From Linum tenue (lineage: Eukaryota > Streptophyta > Magnoliopsida > Malpighiales > Linaceae), in assembly GCA_946122785.1 (NCBI GenBank), contig CAMGYJ010000004.1, forward strand, positions 55,374,679 to 55,438,678: a DNA stretch of 64,000 bases, read 5' to 3'. The notes under the pieces are model-generated. The model was not told the origin of the DNA. It was given only the letters and a program-made list of their open reading frames with translations, and made no database searches. Shown piece by piece: positions 10,850 to 21,539 of the stretch. Position numbers and translations under genes: made by a program. Position 1 is the first letter of the stretch. Every line of letters starts with the position of its first letter.

Positions 10850-12345
10850 CTCTTCTTTTCTCTCTCTTCCTTTTCTCTGAGCTAGGTTTTTGTCAACTTT
10901 GGCGGTCGATGTCTAGGCAGGCCTGTGAGGGAAGTTGTTGGGCCCAGTTGTTTGCTGTTGCGCTAGAAAATTGACTTTGTTATCGCCCTCCGGAATGCGT
11001 CAATGATGGTTTTAGTATTCTGAAGAAGGTAAAAGAGAAGGGGGCGATTCGCTTGAAGAACAGTCTAATTGGAAAATTTTGGGTGAGATTCCTCGCATCC
11101 TAGAGCTCCAGAGCTGGGAAAATCACTTGTGGGGAAGAGATGGGTCGATTCGGGTCTGTAGATTTGGATCGCTGCTTTTGGTGTTTCATTTCCCATTGTT
11201 GGATACGAGTCAGTGGTCTTTCAATCGGGACCTTGGCACTTTCAAGGGAACCGGTTTTCTTTCATGAATGGAGTCTAGGTATCTAGCTTGTCAAACCAAA
11301 GATAGAAACCCTCCCTATTTGGGTTCATTTCAGTGGTTTACCTCTTGAGTACAACTCCCTTGATGGATTGGAATGGGTTGCGAGCATGGTAGGGGTGCCA
11401 CTGCACATGGATCGGTCTACTCGTGTGGGTGCACAGCTTGGGGTTTCCCCGAGCTTATCGAGAGATGAGCGCGAACTTCAGCTTCCTAGCTCGGTTCATT
11501 TTTACCCATATGAGGAAACAGAGCTTGAGGTTAATGTTGAGTATAGTCATCTTCCTCCTGTTTGTTCAAAGTGTAAGGTATTTGGGCATAACTACGATAA
11601 TACTCGTCCTGATGGGAAAGTTTGGGTTTCCTAAGGTGAAGAATGATGCAAACTAGAGGTGTGTTTCTAGGGATAAGGAGGATGCAGTACGTAGGGCTAA
11701 GACAAATACTGTTGTGATTGCTTGGATGGGTGAGGAGGCTGCCAAGCGTGTCTTAGATGATGCAGGGGATGTCAACAGCACGAATGTGTTTGGTGTTCTT
11801 GGCAATCTTGAGCCAAATTTGGCAGTGGGGGATCCGGTACTTCTTTCAATGGGTGTTGTTATGAGTTTTGTAGAAGTGGTTCGTGGGTCATCTGGTCACA
11901 TAGGGAGCTCTCGAACCTCTTTGCAACCACCTAAGCTTGCGGAGTCAGCAGCCTGCTGTGCTGGGAGCTCTTCAAGTCAGGTAGCTCAAGCAGAGCTGGA
12001 TCCACCAGATTTAGCAATGGATAAGGGTTTTCATTCCCCGGTCAAAAAGAAAGGGGCTAAGGGGGTGGTTGAGGAAAAGGTAAGAAATGAATCTACTAGC
12101 TTGGAACATTAGAGGTTAGTAAATTTACAGCTTTACTTAAAGTTATTACACATAATAATATTCATATAGTAGCTATATTAGAGCCCCGAATCAAAGCAAG
12201 CAAAGCTGATAAGTTTTTGAATAAGAGGTTTTCTAATTCGAAATAAAAAATTAGTAAAGATAGTAATGGTCTTAATAAAATCTGGCTCTTGTGGAGGAAG
12301 GAGGAATTTTTTTTCTCACTTAATGATAATGTAATGATATATTGA
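10850..12345 (+). mobile_element. LINE (L1-type) 5' part, 3'-truncated
   Basis: This is the front half of a non-LTR retrotransposon: a leader, a broken ORF1 and only the first part of the ORF2 endonuclease. Homology ends at about 12345, where AT-rich sequence ending in hAT-like words begins. LINE copies are usually cut at the 5' end, so loss of the 3' end means a later deletion or insertion removed it. Confidence 0.7.
11071..12345 (+). pseudogene. LINE ORF1 and start of ORF2, frameshifted
   Basis: ORF1 pieces appear in different frames. A DUF4283-like segment is read near 11215-11275 (SGPWHFQG). A second piece at 11368-11634 has GLEWVASMVGVPLHMDRSTR followed by a zinc knuckle (PPVCSKCKVFGHNYDNT), whose last ligand is lost or displaced. 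A third piece at 11714-12112 is a low-complexity tail. At about 12092 the ORF2 endonuclease start (LAWNIRG) is followed by a stop and a one-base shift. It then continues with HIVAILEPRIKASKADKF and KIWLLW, typical of the exonuclease-endonuclease-phosphatase fold. Several frameshifts make it non-functional. Confidence 0.75.
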
Positions 12346-13340
12346 TTATTTTGGTTAACCAATTAACCAAACTGATTAAACTTTAGTTTGGTTGATTTGG
12401 TTGTTGTATTAGTTTGGACGATTTTGGTTATGATATTGTATTTCATAGTTAATAGAATTTAGGCTTATTTGATTTGGTAATTACCATAGTAACCATTTGA
12501 ACACCCCTGCTCCTTCGTATCCAAAGAAGAAACCCAGAAACCACCATCATAGCCACCAAATTACCATGGCCACAAGTAACCCATAATCACCCTCTTATCG
12601 AATTGAAGATCCCATTATTCATTTATTCATCATCGCTACCACTAGACAAACTGATTCCTCCTTGCAATTTGTCTGCTCTCCGAAACCCAAAATCCCTAAT
12701 ATGGGGAACAGGGTTCCCTAGAATCACCAACAACCAGCGCACCATCCTCGACCCATTCGTAGCCGGTGATGGCACTCAGAAGGGGAATGGATTTGTCGAC
12801 GGAGCTGTTGTGGCTTCGTTCGAAAATGACCGACGAGCTGGAGGAAGAAGAATAAGACGTCGACGTTTGTTGATCTATTCACGAGACGATGGGAGGATAT
12901 GAGGGAGAGAGAAGAAGATGTCGTCGACGGCATCGGCTTTCTTCGTGAGATGGTTGTTGGATCTAGGGAGGGAGAAGAAGCCGACGAGTTGTGACAGTGG
13001 GAGAGAAGGGAGAGAGCTTCTCGCAAATGATGTGAAGAATGAGAGGTAGGTCTGTGAAAATTGTGGTTAAGCGTAAAATTGGATTAACAAAAAATGAGTA
13101 AGGACACGCTGGACTAAAATGAAAAAATGGGGGCCGGATTTTAAAAGTACCTGGGGAGGTGGTAGCTATTTCTAATTCTGGGTTGGATTGGATTGTAAAA
13201 TCTTGAGTGGCCCAAATCTCGTATTAATTGAGAGCTATCCAAACGAGGAAAAGGGTTAAAATCCTGGATGAGGCGAAATTCTGGCCCAATCCCTCATCAT
13301 ATTTCTTGATCCAAACGGGTCCCAGGAGTACACCAATCTG
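12346..13340. other. Mixed repeat debris
   Basis: 12346-12509 carries GGTTAACCAATTAACC words and ends in AACCATTTGAACACCCCT, which resembles the right end of a hAT element; its partner end was not found. 12510-13030 is less AT-rich, with opposing frames of about 100 residues on both strands that I do not recognise. 13030-13340 contains ATCCAAACG words in both orientations, as in Tourist-like MITEs. Confidence 0.4.
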
Positions 13341-13354
13341 ACATATATATATAT

Positions 13355-13431
13355 GGCAAAGGCTAGCGTACGTCCGGGCGTACGCTAACCTACCGTATGC
13401 CCCATTGAGTTTTGCTATATAGATCATGAAT
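13355..13431. mobile_element. MITE family B, end fragment
   Basis: A 77-bp fragment beginning GGCAAAGGCTAGCGTACG is nearly identical to the first 77 bp of the longer copy that starts at 13459. The two are separated by a TA-repeat and a scrap of MITE family A (ATATGGTGCCTTCTATA). Confidence 0.7.
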
Positions 13432-13458
13432 TATATATATATGGTGCCTTCTATATAT

Positions 13459-13698
13459 GGCAAAGGCTAGCGTACGTCCGGGCGTACGCTAGCCTACCGT
13501 ACGCCCCATTGAGTTTTGCTATTTAGACAAAGAATTAATCGGAGTTTGGGACATGTACTATACCCTAACCCCTAATGGGTGAATCCCAATCCCCAATTCA
13601 TTAACCCAAAGCATGAGATTCGTTTAATCTTAAAAATGAAAATCAACGATTCTGATTCGTCGAAATTTTCATTGGTTTTCATTTTAAGATTAAACGAA
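13459..13698. mobile_element. MITE family B with terminal hairpin
   Basis: The element begins GGCAAAGG and then has a perfect 12-bp inverted repeat (GGCTAGCGTACG at 13465-13476, CGTACGCTAGCC at 13483-13494) around a 6-base loop. The body contains TACTATACCCTAACCCCTAA and GATTCTGATTCGTCGAAA, shared in reverse orientation with 63180-63400. It ends at a TA-repeat. No coding capacity. Confidence 0.7.
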
Positions 13699-13717
13699 TA
13701 TATATATATATATATAT

Positions 13718-14120
13718 GGTGGCTTCTATCGTACCTTGGGTAAAATCTAGGGTACGACATACCTTGAGTAAGAAGACGCTATCTAGACCTCGAATTAACC
13801 AGATTTCTAAGCATGATACTATACCATAACCTATGATGAGTGAACCCTAGGTCTTAGTTTTCAAAATCATAGAGCCTAACCCCTAAGATTGTGCATGTAA
13901 TTTGTTGCATATATTTCGACGAATCATGACCGTCGATTTTTGTTTCTAATTAAATTGATCTTAATATATGAGATCTATAGAATTAAGACCTAGAGTTTAA
14001 TCTTTAAGGGTTTGGGAATAGTACAAGATGTCAAACTTTGGTCAATTCGAGGTCCAGATAGTGTTTTCTTGCTCAAGGTATACCGTACCTTAGATTTTAT
14101 CCAAGGTACGATAGAACCAC

Positions 14121-14122
<2 letters not shown>
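13718..14122. mobile_element. MITE, family A, copy 2
   Basis: Left end GGTGGCTTCTATCGTACC and right end (reverse complement) GGTGGTTCTATCGTACC, with similarity continuing inward through ACCTTGAGTAAGAAGACGCT and its mirror. It shares ends, length and internal phrases with 215-622. It is flanked by TA-repeats on both sides. Confidence 0.8.

Positions 14123-14160
<38 letters not shown>
14123..14160. repeat. (AT)n microsatellite
   Basis: About 18 AT units beside the family A MITE. Confidence 0.9.
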
Positions 14161-14161
<1 letters not shown>

Positions 14162-14164
<3 letters not shown>

Positions 14165-14465
14165 ATATAACATATGATAACAACTAATTAGCGGATTACC
14201 CTAAGCCCTAGACTTCCAATTTTGAGTTCTATCCCTAAACCCCAAACTGTAAACCCTAACCCTAACCCTAGATCTTTAAACTCTAAATCCTTCAACTTAA
14301 AGCAAATATTTCATGGTTTTTGTGCAAATTCATGTGCGTAATTGTTCATCACATCATAAATTATTATTGACATCATTTTGACATAAATCTCATGTTTAAA
14401 ATGACGATTATGAAGCGAGTGCACTGAATGCACAAAAAAAAGTGAGTGCACCGAAGACGCCACCA
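14162..14465. mobile_element. MITE-like family C with telomere-like words
   Basis: Contains TAAACCCTAACCCTAACCCTAG near 14263 and ends in GAGTGCACTGAATGCAC/AGTGAGTGCACC. A related copy in the opposite orientation is at about 37120-37485, sharing ATGATATAACATATGAT, the CCCTAAACCC tract, CATGTGCGTAATTG-like words and the GTGCA ends. Boundaries are approximate. Confidence 0.55.
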
Positions 14466-15291
14466 TATATATTTATATATATATATAATTATGATATATG
14501 ATATGAGTTCTGACAGTGACATTGTAAGACTTCATAATATCATCTCGTCACTATTATACAATGATCTTACCACTATGATATGACTGTGATCATCATGATA
14601 CCATTGTCATATCATGATATTACCATAGTAACATGATATGACGATGTATCATGATATGACGATGAAAAGATGACGTCAAATTTTTTTGTTAAAAAATATC
14701 TAAATATATATCATCTTGTAAACAAACGACAATCCATTGAACTTCATAAGAGATTTGAAAAGTGTTTTGATGGTGTGGGCCATCAAATGTTTGATTCTCA
14801 AATTACATAAGATGGTATGGTCTAGTAATCTCCATATATGATTGAGTCTTGTATTGGAACCAATTGTCTATAAGATGGTATGGTCTTGCTTTGCATGTTG
14901 CAAAGCCCTTGGAAATTTGCACTCCCCGGCATTGATCAATCTACTGATAACAGGAACAACAGCCTTCAACGATTTCTGGTCAAAGAAGCCAAACATGATT
15001 TCTAGTCAAAGAAGCCACAAATTAGTTCTTTTTACAGATGAATTACACACCGCGATGTCATCAACAGCAATGACTAGACACCACCAGCATCACATTTTCA
15101 AGCCTCTACAACTCTTTTTTCCTTTCCTTAAATCTTTGGACATACTCTGATCTCTCGTGGAATACCAGCCGCTCGCCTCCCCTTCCCAAGAAAGAAAAGA
15201 AACAGGTTTGTACAGAATGAAAATGAGAGAGCTCTGACGTGCATTGCTGCAGTTTTCTTTCTGGCGAAATTTGTGTCTTGGTGTTCGCCAA
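14466..15291. other. 3' flank of the receptor-kinase gene
   Basis: 14466-14700 is AT-rich with repeated ATGATATGAC words in both orientations. The following stretch includes the likely 3' untranslated region of the minus-strand kinase (its stop is at 15292). No separate gene is seen. Confidence 0.4.
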
Positions 15292-18200
15292 TCATCGTGG
15301 ACCAGAAAGCTCCATTGCTTCTACGACGAGCGAAGATTCTTCAATGTAGTCGGAGTATCTTTGAAGGGGGTACTCACATGTTCTGAACCTTGGAGTTTCG
15401 AGGTTCTGAGATGCCGCCTCCCATTTCTCAGCCAACCCATCTCCTTCCAACATCTTTAGTACCTCAGACATTTTTGGGCGGTTAAGAGGGTTGAACTGAG
15501 TGCACAACAGCGCAACTTGGACCATTTCTTCCAGCTCCACCCTGTCAAACTTGCCTCTCAGATCTTTATCCACCATCACTTGCAGTTTCCCTTCCTGATG
15601 AAGCTTCTTGACCTGTTGTACGCAAAGGCGGCAAAGAGAAGAAACTTGGTTTTCGTTAGAACATTAATCATCATGATCTGCTCTGAAAAAGTAACGCCAT
15701 TGTAGTTTAAGCAATAAATACCCAGTCAAGCATTACACCCTTCTGGTGTGCTGCCCTTCCAAAATCCAATGCCTTCTGGCCTGTTATCAGCTCGAGGAGC
15801 AGGATCCCGAATCCAAAGACATCTGTCTTCTCCGACGACTGACCTGTAGACAGGTATTCTGGAGCAATATGCCCAACAGTGCCACGCACAGCAGTGGTTA
15901 CGTGTGAATCTCTGTGATCCAGCAGCTTTGCTAGCCCAAAATCCCCAACAACAGCCTCAAAGTCTTCATCCAACAAAATATTGGCAGCTTTAACATCCCG
16001 GTGGATGATCTTTGGATCACATTGCTCGTGTAGGTAAAGCAGCCCCCTTGCTGTGCCTAAAGCTATCTTTTTACGCCTTCCCCAATCCAAAGCTGGCCTG
16101 CCATGGATGTTATCTGGTGGTGGTCACAGAATCCCAAAAACAAGTGAGGAAACCGGCCTTCTGGAAGAGCAATGACAGACATGTGATTAGACGAGTGATG
16201 ATATCACATGGAGTTGAGATGACTAGTTACCTCTTAACCGAGATGCAACACTGCCATTAGACATGTAGGGGTAAACCAGAATCCTTTCGTTCTCAGTAGT
16301 GCAGAACCCAGAGAGCCTGAGGAGGTTGCGATGGACAGCCAAACTGATCGTCTCTACTTCTGTTTGGAATTGAATTTCGCCACCAACTGCATTGTAGTCC
16401 TTAAGCCTTTTAACAGCCACAACACTCCCATCATTGAAGCATCCTTTGTAAACAATCCCAAACCCGCCTTTTCCTAGGATGTTCTTCGCACTAAAATGAT
16501 CAGTTGCACTCCTCAACTCCTTGAAAGTGTATCTCCTCAAATGTCCCAACCGCACCTCAGGATCATATTGCTCTGTCCAAACATAACTGACAACATTATG
16601 CACGGATAGAAAAACAAAGTACAGAAGCAGAAGGCTTCAGAAAGGAAAGAGGCAAAGCCATGATATTTTCAAATACTAACCATTCACATCAAAGAAAATC
16701 TGCTTGTTGTGTCTATATCTCCACCATACGAGCAATCCCATGATTAGTATAATGGCAAATGCAGCACCGAAGCTTGCACCAAAAGCAATGGCCACATGGT
16801 GACTGGTTGACGTAGCATCTGATGCAGCTGAGAATCCAACAAATGAAACAAGAATTTCAGCAACAAAATATTGAAGACACTAAAATACAGAGATCCCAAA
16901 TGTGTACTTAACAAAGAGTCTGCACCTTCAGGTGTGAGAGAAAGGGGCTCTGGAAACACAGCAGAACAGTTGTTCTCAGCCTTAGGTCCACAAATTAGAG
17001 GGTTGCCAATGACTCTAGCAATACGAGAAAACAACATATCAAAATGGGTGTACAAGCAACAGATAGATAGTGAAAAGTATAAAAAGAGGCTGAGGGTATC
17101 ATCAACATAAGACCAAGGGTGTAGATGTACAGCTCACTCACTTGAAGGTTCTTGCTGATATTCTTGGCAGTGAACCACTCAAGTTGTTGAAGGAGATATC
17201 CCTAGAAAAAAACAAAGATCACTTCGGTAATGAGTATTAATACGCACACCTCGTAACACTGTTATTCATGTCTAAAAATAGGTACAAGCCACCACTGCAA
17301 CTGTATAAGCATCCAGGGTGAGGAAGTCCATGAGAACTCACACAAGGGTAAGCCCTTGAATATTGGACAGAGATTGAGGACAAGATCCAGTAAGGCTGTT
17401 GTTGTTCAAGCGCCTGAAATAATAATCAAAATCATATGAATTTGTGGGGGATTCCAGTAATGACAGAAGGCATGATATGAAATGAAACAAAACTGTCTGA
17501 GCTTACAAGTAATTAAGGTTCTTGAGATCCCCTAGGGAAGCCGGTATCTCGCCATAAAACGAATTGTTGGACAGATCAAGCGTCTGAAGCTTGTCTAGTT
17601 TCCCAATTGTGCTGGGGATGGGGCCTGAAATAGCATTGTTTTGCAGCAACCTGGAGAACAATGCAAAAGAAATAAAGGACCTTGGAAGATGAAGCAAACC
17701 AGGAAAAGTGATTGGAAATGAGAAGTTTTAAACACAGAGATTTGGTCTACGATGACTTACACTGATTGCAAGTTAGTAAGGTTCCCAATTGAAGGTGATA
17801 AGGTGCCAGACAAGCTCTGACTGGGAAGTCCCCTGTTTATGGAAATGATTTCTATCCCAGTTAAAATTTATATGGACCCATCAGCAACATAAATGAACTG
17901 TGACACACAGCGAAAAACACAGAGACTCCTCGAATAGAATAGAAACTTACAGAGCAGATACATAACCGTCTGATGAGCAAGTAACCATCCTCCAGCTACA
18001 AGGATCCACTGAATTGGCATCCCAGTTATCCAGAACACTGTAGGGGTCGTGTAGAGCATTCCTAATGGCAACCAAAGCAACCACTGCTTCCAGAAAGCAA
18101 AAAGGGGGAAAAAATCGCAAACCCAAGGGTTAGCAGTTGAATTCTGGTCTTGGCAGAACGGAACCTCCTAGCAGTGAGAGAAATTTTTTGAGGAAGAGAA

Positions 18201-18327
18201 GAAAAGGGCAAAAATAATACTGACCTTCATAGTTAATGCCTGTAGGGGAGAGAGTTGCAGAGCATATCTCCATTAATGCCAAAACCAGAAATCCAAACTC
18301 CCAAATCCTGAAACACCTTCCTTCCAT
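15292..18327 (-). CDS. NIK3: LRR receptor-like kinase, NIK3/CIK1 type
   Basis: Single-pass plasma-membrane receptor kinase of LRR-RLK subfamily II. Coding exons, in gene order: 18225-18327, 17951-18083, 17761-17832, 17507-17650, 17342-17413, 17142-17201, 16926-17014, 16681-16827, 16231-16572, 15722-16113, 15292-15612. All junctions are GT-AG and the sum is 1875 nt (624 residues). Layout: signal peptide 1-24; LRR cap with [11 protein letters not shown]; about five LRRs to residue 195; proline-rich stalk; membrane segment about 233-256; kinase from about 300. The kinase has [11 protein letters not shown], Lys about 328 in AVKRLKD, HRD with Asp about 427, DFG 445-447 and activation-loop [10 protein letters not shown]. 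The C-terminus EAMELSGPR is the subfamily signature, and [20 protein letters not shown] points to NIK3/CIK1. In Arabidopsis that protein is a co-receptor with CLAVATA-type receptors. An in-frame ATG at 18468 would add 47 residues before the signal peptide; I prefer 18327. Confidence 0.95.
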
Positions 18328-19502
18328 ATTCTTTCTTCCTTCACAGTTCCACCAAATTTTGTCACTCCTATTCTTCGCCCCCTTCGCTCTGCCTGCCACA
18401 ACCACGACACTCTCATCAATCAACCACAGCCACCAACCCGACAAGCCATCCTTTTTTGCTCGACCCACTACAATTCTTTACCCTCTTATCCAAACCAAAC
18501 CTTCCCAACTTGCTTCTCCTTTTTCTTACTCAAGCTCTAGAACCCATTTAAGGCATAAGGCCAGCGTTCCCACAATCCGCCGGGAATCCCCCGCTTCTCC
18601 ACTAGTTAGCTGCTTTCCCAATCGAATTACTAAGATGGGGAAGAATAGGAAAAGCAGAGGGAATTTCTTTTCTTCACGAGAAACGAACAAGAACATCCAA
18701 GCTCCAACTCGCCTCCTCGCTCCCTTCCCTGAAATTCTGAGATCCTAGAGATCTGAGAATGTTTTTCTGCTCCAGAAATAAATAAAAAAAGACCTCGAAC
18801 TCTGGTTTCAAATGCCCCCACAAAGGCTGGTTTCTACCAACTTTCAATTCTTCTTGTTTTTGTTCTCGCCTTTCAGATGGCTGTTCTTTGCTTCTTCTTC
18901 CGTCTTTCTTACCCTCTTGACTCCAACAACGCCATTACCTTCATCCTCACTCTTGAAGCAAATGTTTTAGGGAGAGAAGATGGGTGAAAAGGCACAAAGT
19001 TTCTTTTTCATTTCACGGTACCCACGGAGAGAAAAGAGCCAAGAACCAAAAAGCTTAAAGACAAAAAGCCAAATTGACACAGTTACAGAGATGGAGCGGA
19101 GCTGCTGCAGAGTCTCGCTCCCGCACCCTGTCACTCCCAATTAACCAGTTGTTGCTTTACAACTTAAACAAATATTTTCACTCCCTTTTTTCCAGAAAAA
19201 AGAGGATTATTTATATGTTTAAAAAAAACGAAACGAAGGAATTGGGTTACTTTTTAGTTTTTACAATTAAAAAAAGGAAAAAACAGAATCGGATTGGTCA
19301 CCAGGGAACAATAATTGGAAATTGGGTAAAGTTGCGGGAGTATATTAGAATTTGCATTGATCGAAAATCCGGTGAGTGGACCCAAAAGATGCCTAGTATC
19401 TTCACATATATATTTCTTTATTATTAAAAGGGATTGGTGGTCTTTGGTTCAACAACCAGGTCTAATTTCTTAATAAACGATTTTTTAATGTGCAGTTATT
19501 TT
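18328..19502. other. 5' flank of the receptor-kinase gene
   Basis: On the minus strand this is the leader and promoter side of the kinase gene. 18330-18760 is purine-rich on the gene strand, as in a long 5' untranslated region. A family of short ORFs on the plus strand here is not protein-like. 19180-19440 is AT-rich. No TATA box can be assigned with confidence. Confidence 0.4.
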
Positions 19503-20644
19503 TAAGAGTGGTAATCGGTCGGTAATTGGTTTAATCGTTAATTGTTTAACCAAATTATGACAATTAACTACTGTCTATGCAAGTGGCGTAGTCAGAAATT
19601 CATCTAAGGGAGGTCAAATGTGGGGGGAGCAAGTTTTGGAATGTGTTCATGTTCTAAAAAAAATTTCTAAAATTCATTCATCGTACAAATTATGAGGGAC
19701 GTTGAGATACCACAATGAAAAATCGTTCATGATTATACAACTCATCTTATTCTGAAGTGTTTATTCACTTTGTTTACCCTAAAAGTGTCATTTCAACAAT
19801 TGCAATGGCAACTGATAACAACAAACACCAATAAGTTTCGAGCTTTTGTTTATATTAAACTCAATTAGAGAATATATGAATTAAAAGTTAAATATAGATC
19901 ACTAAATATTATTTTTTAATAAAATTATCTACAATAATAGGGAGATCTTGTATTCAATTCACAATCAAATAAAAAATTTACTCTATATTTTTGGGCCAAG
20001 GTGGTGCAAATGACCTACTTTGGTCTTAAGTGGCTCCGCCACCTGGTGACAGACTGTTTACAGGATTTACTGTCTAGTCGATTATCGATTAACAAACTAG
20101 TTACCCGTACAACCGGCTACGAAGAGAAACGTTCATGCCAGAATCATCAGCACTGCCAGTTATCGGAGGGTCGTCCTCCCTAAGTGACTTCTCTGCCCGC
20201 AACACACGGCGTTGGCTGAAGTTCGCTTTGATCTTATTGGGTTAGGATTCGACGGTGGCTAGTGGGGCTTCTACCAACGATGGTCACCCTCTATGCTCTT
20301 CTGTGCTTAGTGGACTGGTAGTGAGTAGTGACTGTGAGCGACTTCGAAGGGAGAAGAGAAGATGGAGAGATCAGAAGAGAATGGTACGCACAACGTGAGG
20401 CATGCAGGGGAAGGGAACACAAATTTAGGGTTGGCTAAATCAATCTATTGTCGTTTTGCCTCTGCCAATGGGTGGGTTTCAGTTATCCGATTAACCACCG
20501 GTAATTAACCAGATATGAGTGGGTATGTTGTTTGTGTTTTGTTGTTTACCACCAACCGATATTATCGGTAATGGTTTAACCGATAATCATGGTTACCAAC
20601 TTAAATTTTCAGTAAATTGTTAACCACTAATATGGACAACACTA
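19503..20644. mobile_element. Non-autonomous hAT element (1142 bp)
   Basis: Flanked by an exact 8-bp duplication GTTATTTT (19495-19502 and 20645-20652). The ends are TAAGAGTGGTAATCGG and, reverse-complemented, TAGTGTTGTCCATATTAG. Subterminal zones carry TCGGTAATTGGTTTAATCG and GGTTTAACCGATAAT words in inverted arrangement. The core 20100-20460 is GC-richer but has no recognised gene. A second element is nested at about 19583-20046. Confidence 0.75.
19583..20046. mobile_element. Nested TIR element (AGTGGCGGAGCCA-type ends)
   Basis: Left end AGTGGCGTAGTCAGAAATTC and right end, reverse-complemented, AGGTGGCGGAGCCACTTAAG. Ends of the form GTGGCGGAGCCAGAAATT are common in short non-autonomous plant elements. 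The interior is AT-rich and non-coding. A related element is at 62467-63014. Confidence 0.5.
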
Positions 20645-20652
20645 GTTATTTT

Positions 20653-21539
20653 GTAATGCATTTGTAACCAATGTATTAGAAATTGTATCCTAGCGTCAAT
20701 CTCGAGAGCAGATCCTATTTGTGATCATGTTATTCATAATTATGCGTAACCCTGCACTTACCATTTATGGAAATAACTAACTTTTCTCGCAATTAATTTT
20801 AATGAGTTATATCACTTTGATTTTAAGTTATAATTTCATTCTTGTTGCACAAATATATCATATTAATTGTACTGTTTGAAATGACATCCAGATTGATATT
20901 TTGGAACAAAAACTTGAGACATTATTATCTGTCCATACCAAGGTGGTAATGTTTGATAGTACATAAGATTCTATCATATGGTATGAACATGATTGTGTAC
21001 TATGATGGTATGAATGCATATGCTGTGGTATAGAATGATTGTATACATGTTAGTAGAAATATACTAAATGTCATTTATCACATTTCATCACCGTCTACCA
21101 CAAGTTACTAACCTATATCATGGTGGTATAGGGCAATGTATTTGATCATTAAAATTTTTCCCTATAAATTTGTAGAAAAAAGAGAGTGCCTCGACACTTA
21201 AGATCGACAGTGCCCTCACTGGAGCAGAAAAAAGAGAATAGGGGTGAACCGATGTTACCGAGAACAGGACGATAGCAGGCACGGACTGGAGTGGGGACTA
21301 GTCATCAGAAACACGAGACTGGAATGGGGGCCAGTCACTACAAAAGAGGGTTTCAGAAACAACAACTAGAGTCAGCCCAGATTGCTACAAAACGACAATC
21401 CAAAAGAAAAACAAACACACAAATGATTCAGTCCAAGCTCTGCACACACATGGAGCAAACAAAGACAAAAAGAAAATACAAACACAACTAAAGGGACTGA
21501 CGAGCACAACCTACTCGTCACCGATGGCGTCGAAGTCAA
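20653..21539. other. Intergenic
   Basis: 20653-21170 is AT-rich with repeated TATGATGGTATGAA words. 21180-21540 is mixed composition and probably belongs to the minus-strand gypsy remains that follow. No gene recognised. Confidence 0.35.

Noticed and set aside
14263..14290. CCCTAACCCTAACCC tract as an interstitial telomere
   Set aside because: Only about three units, and it recurs within a second copy of the same interspersed family at 37310, so it belongs to the element.
18236..18748. 170-residue plus-strand frame opposite the kinase leader
   Set aside because: Composition follows the CT-rich strand of a 5' untranslated region; overlaps exon 1 of the kinase gene in antisense.
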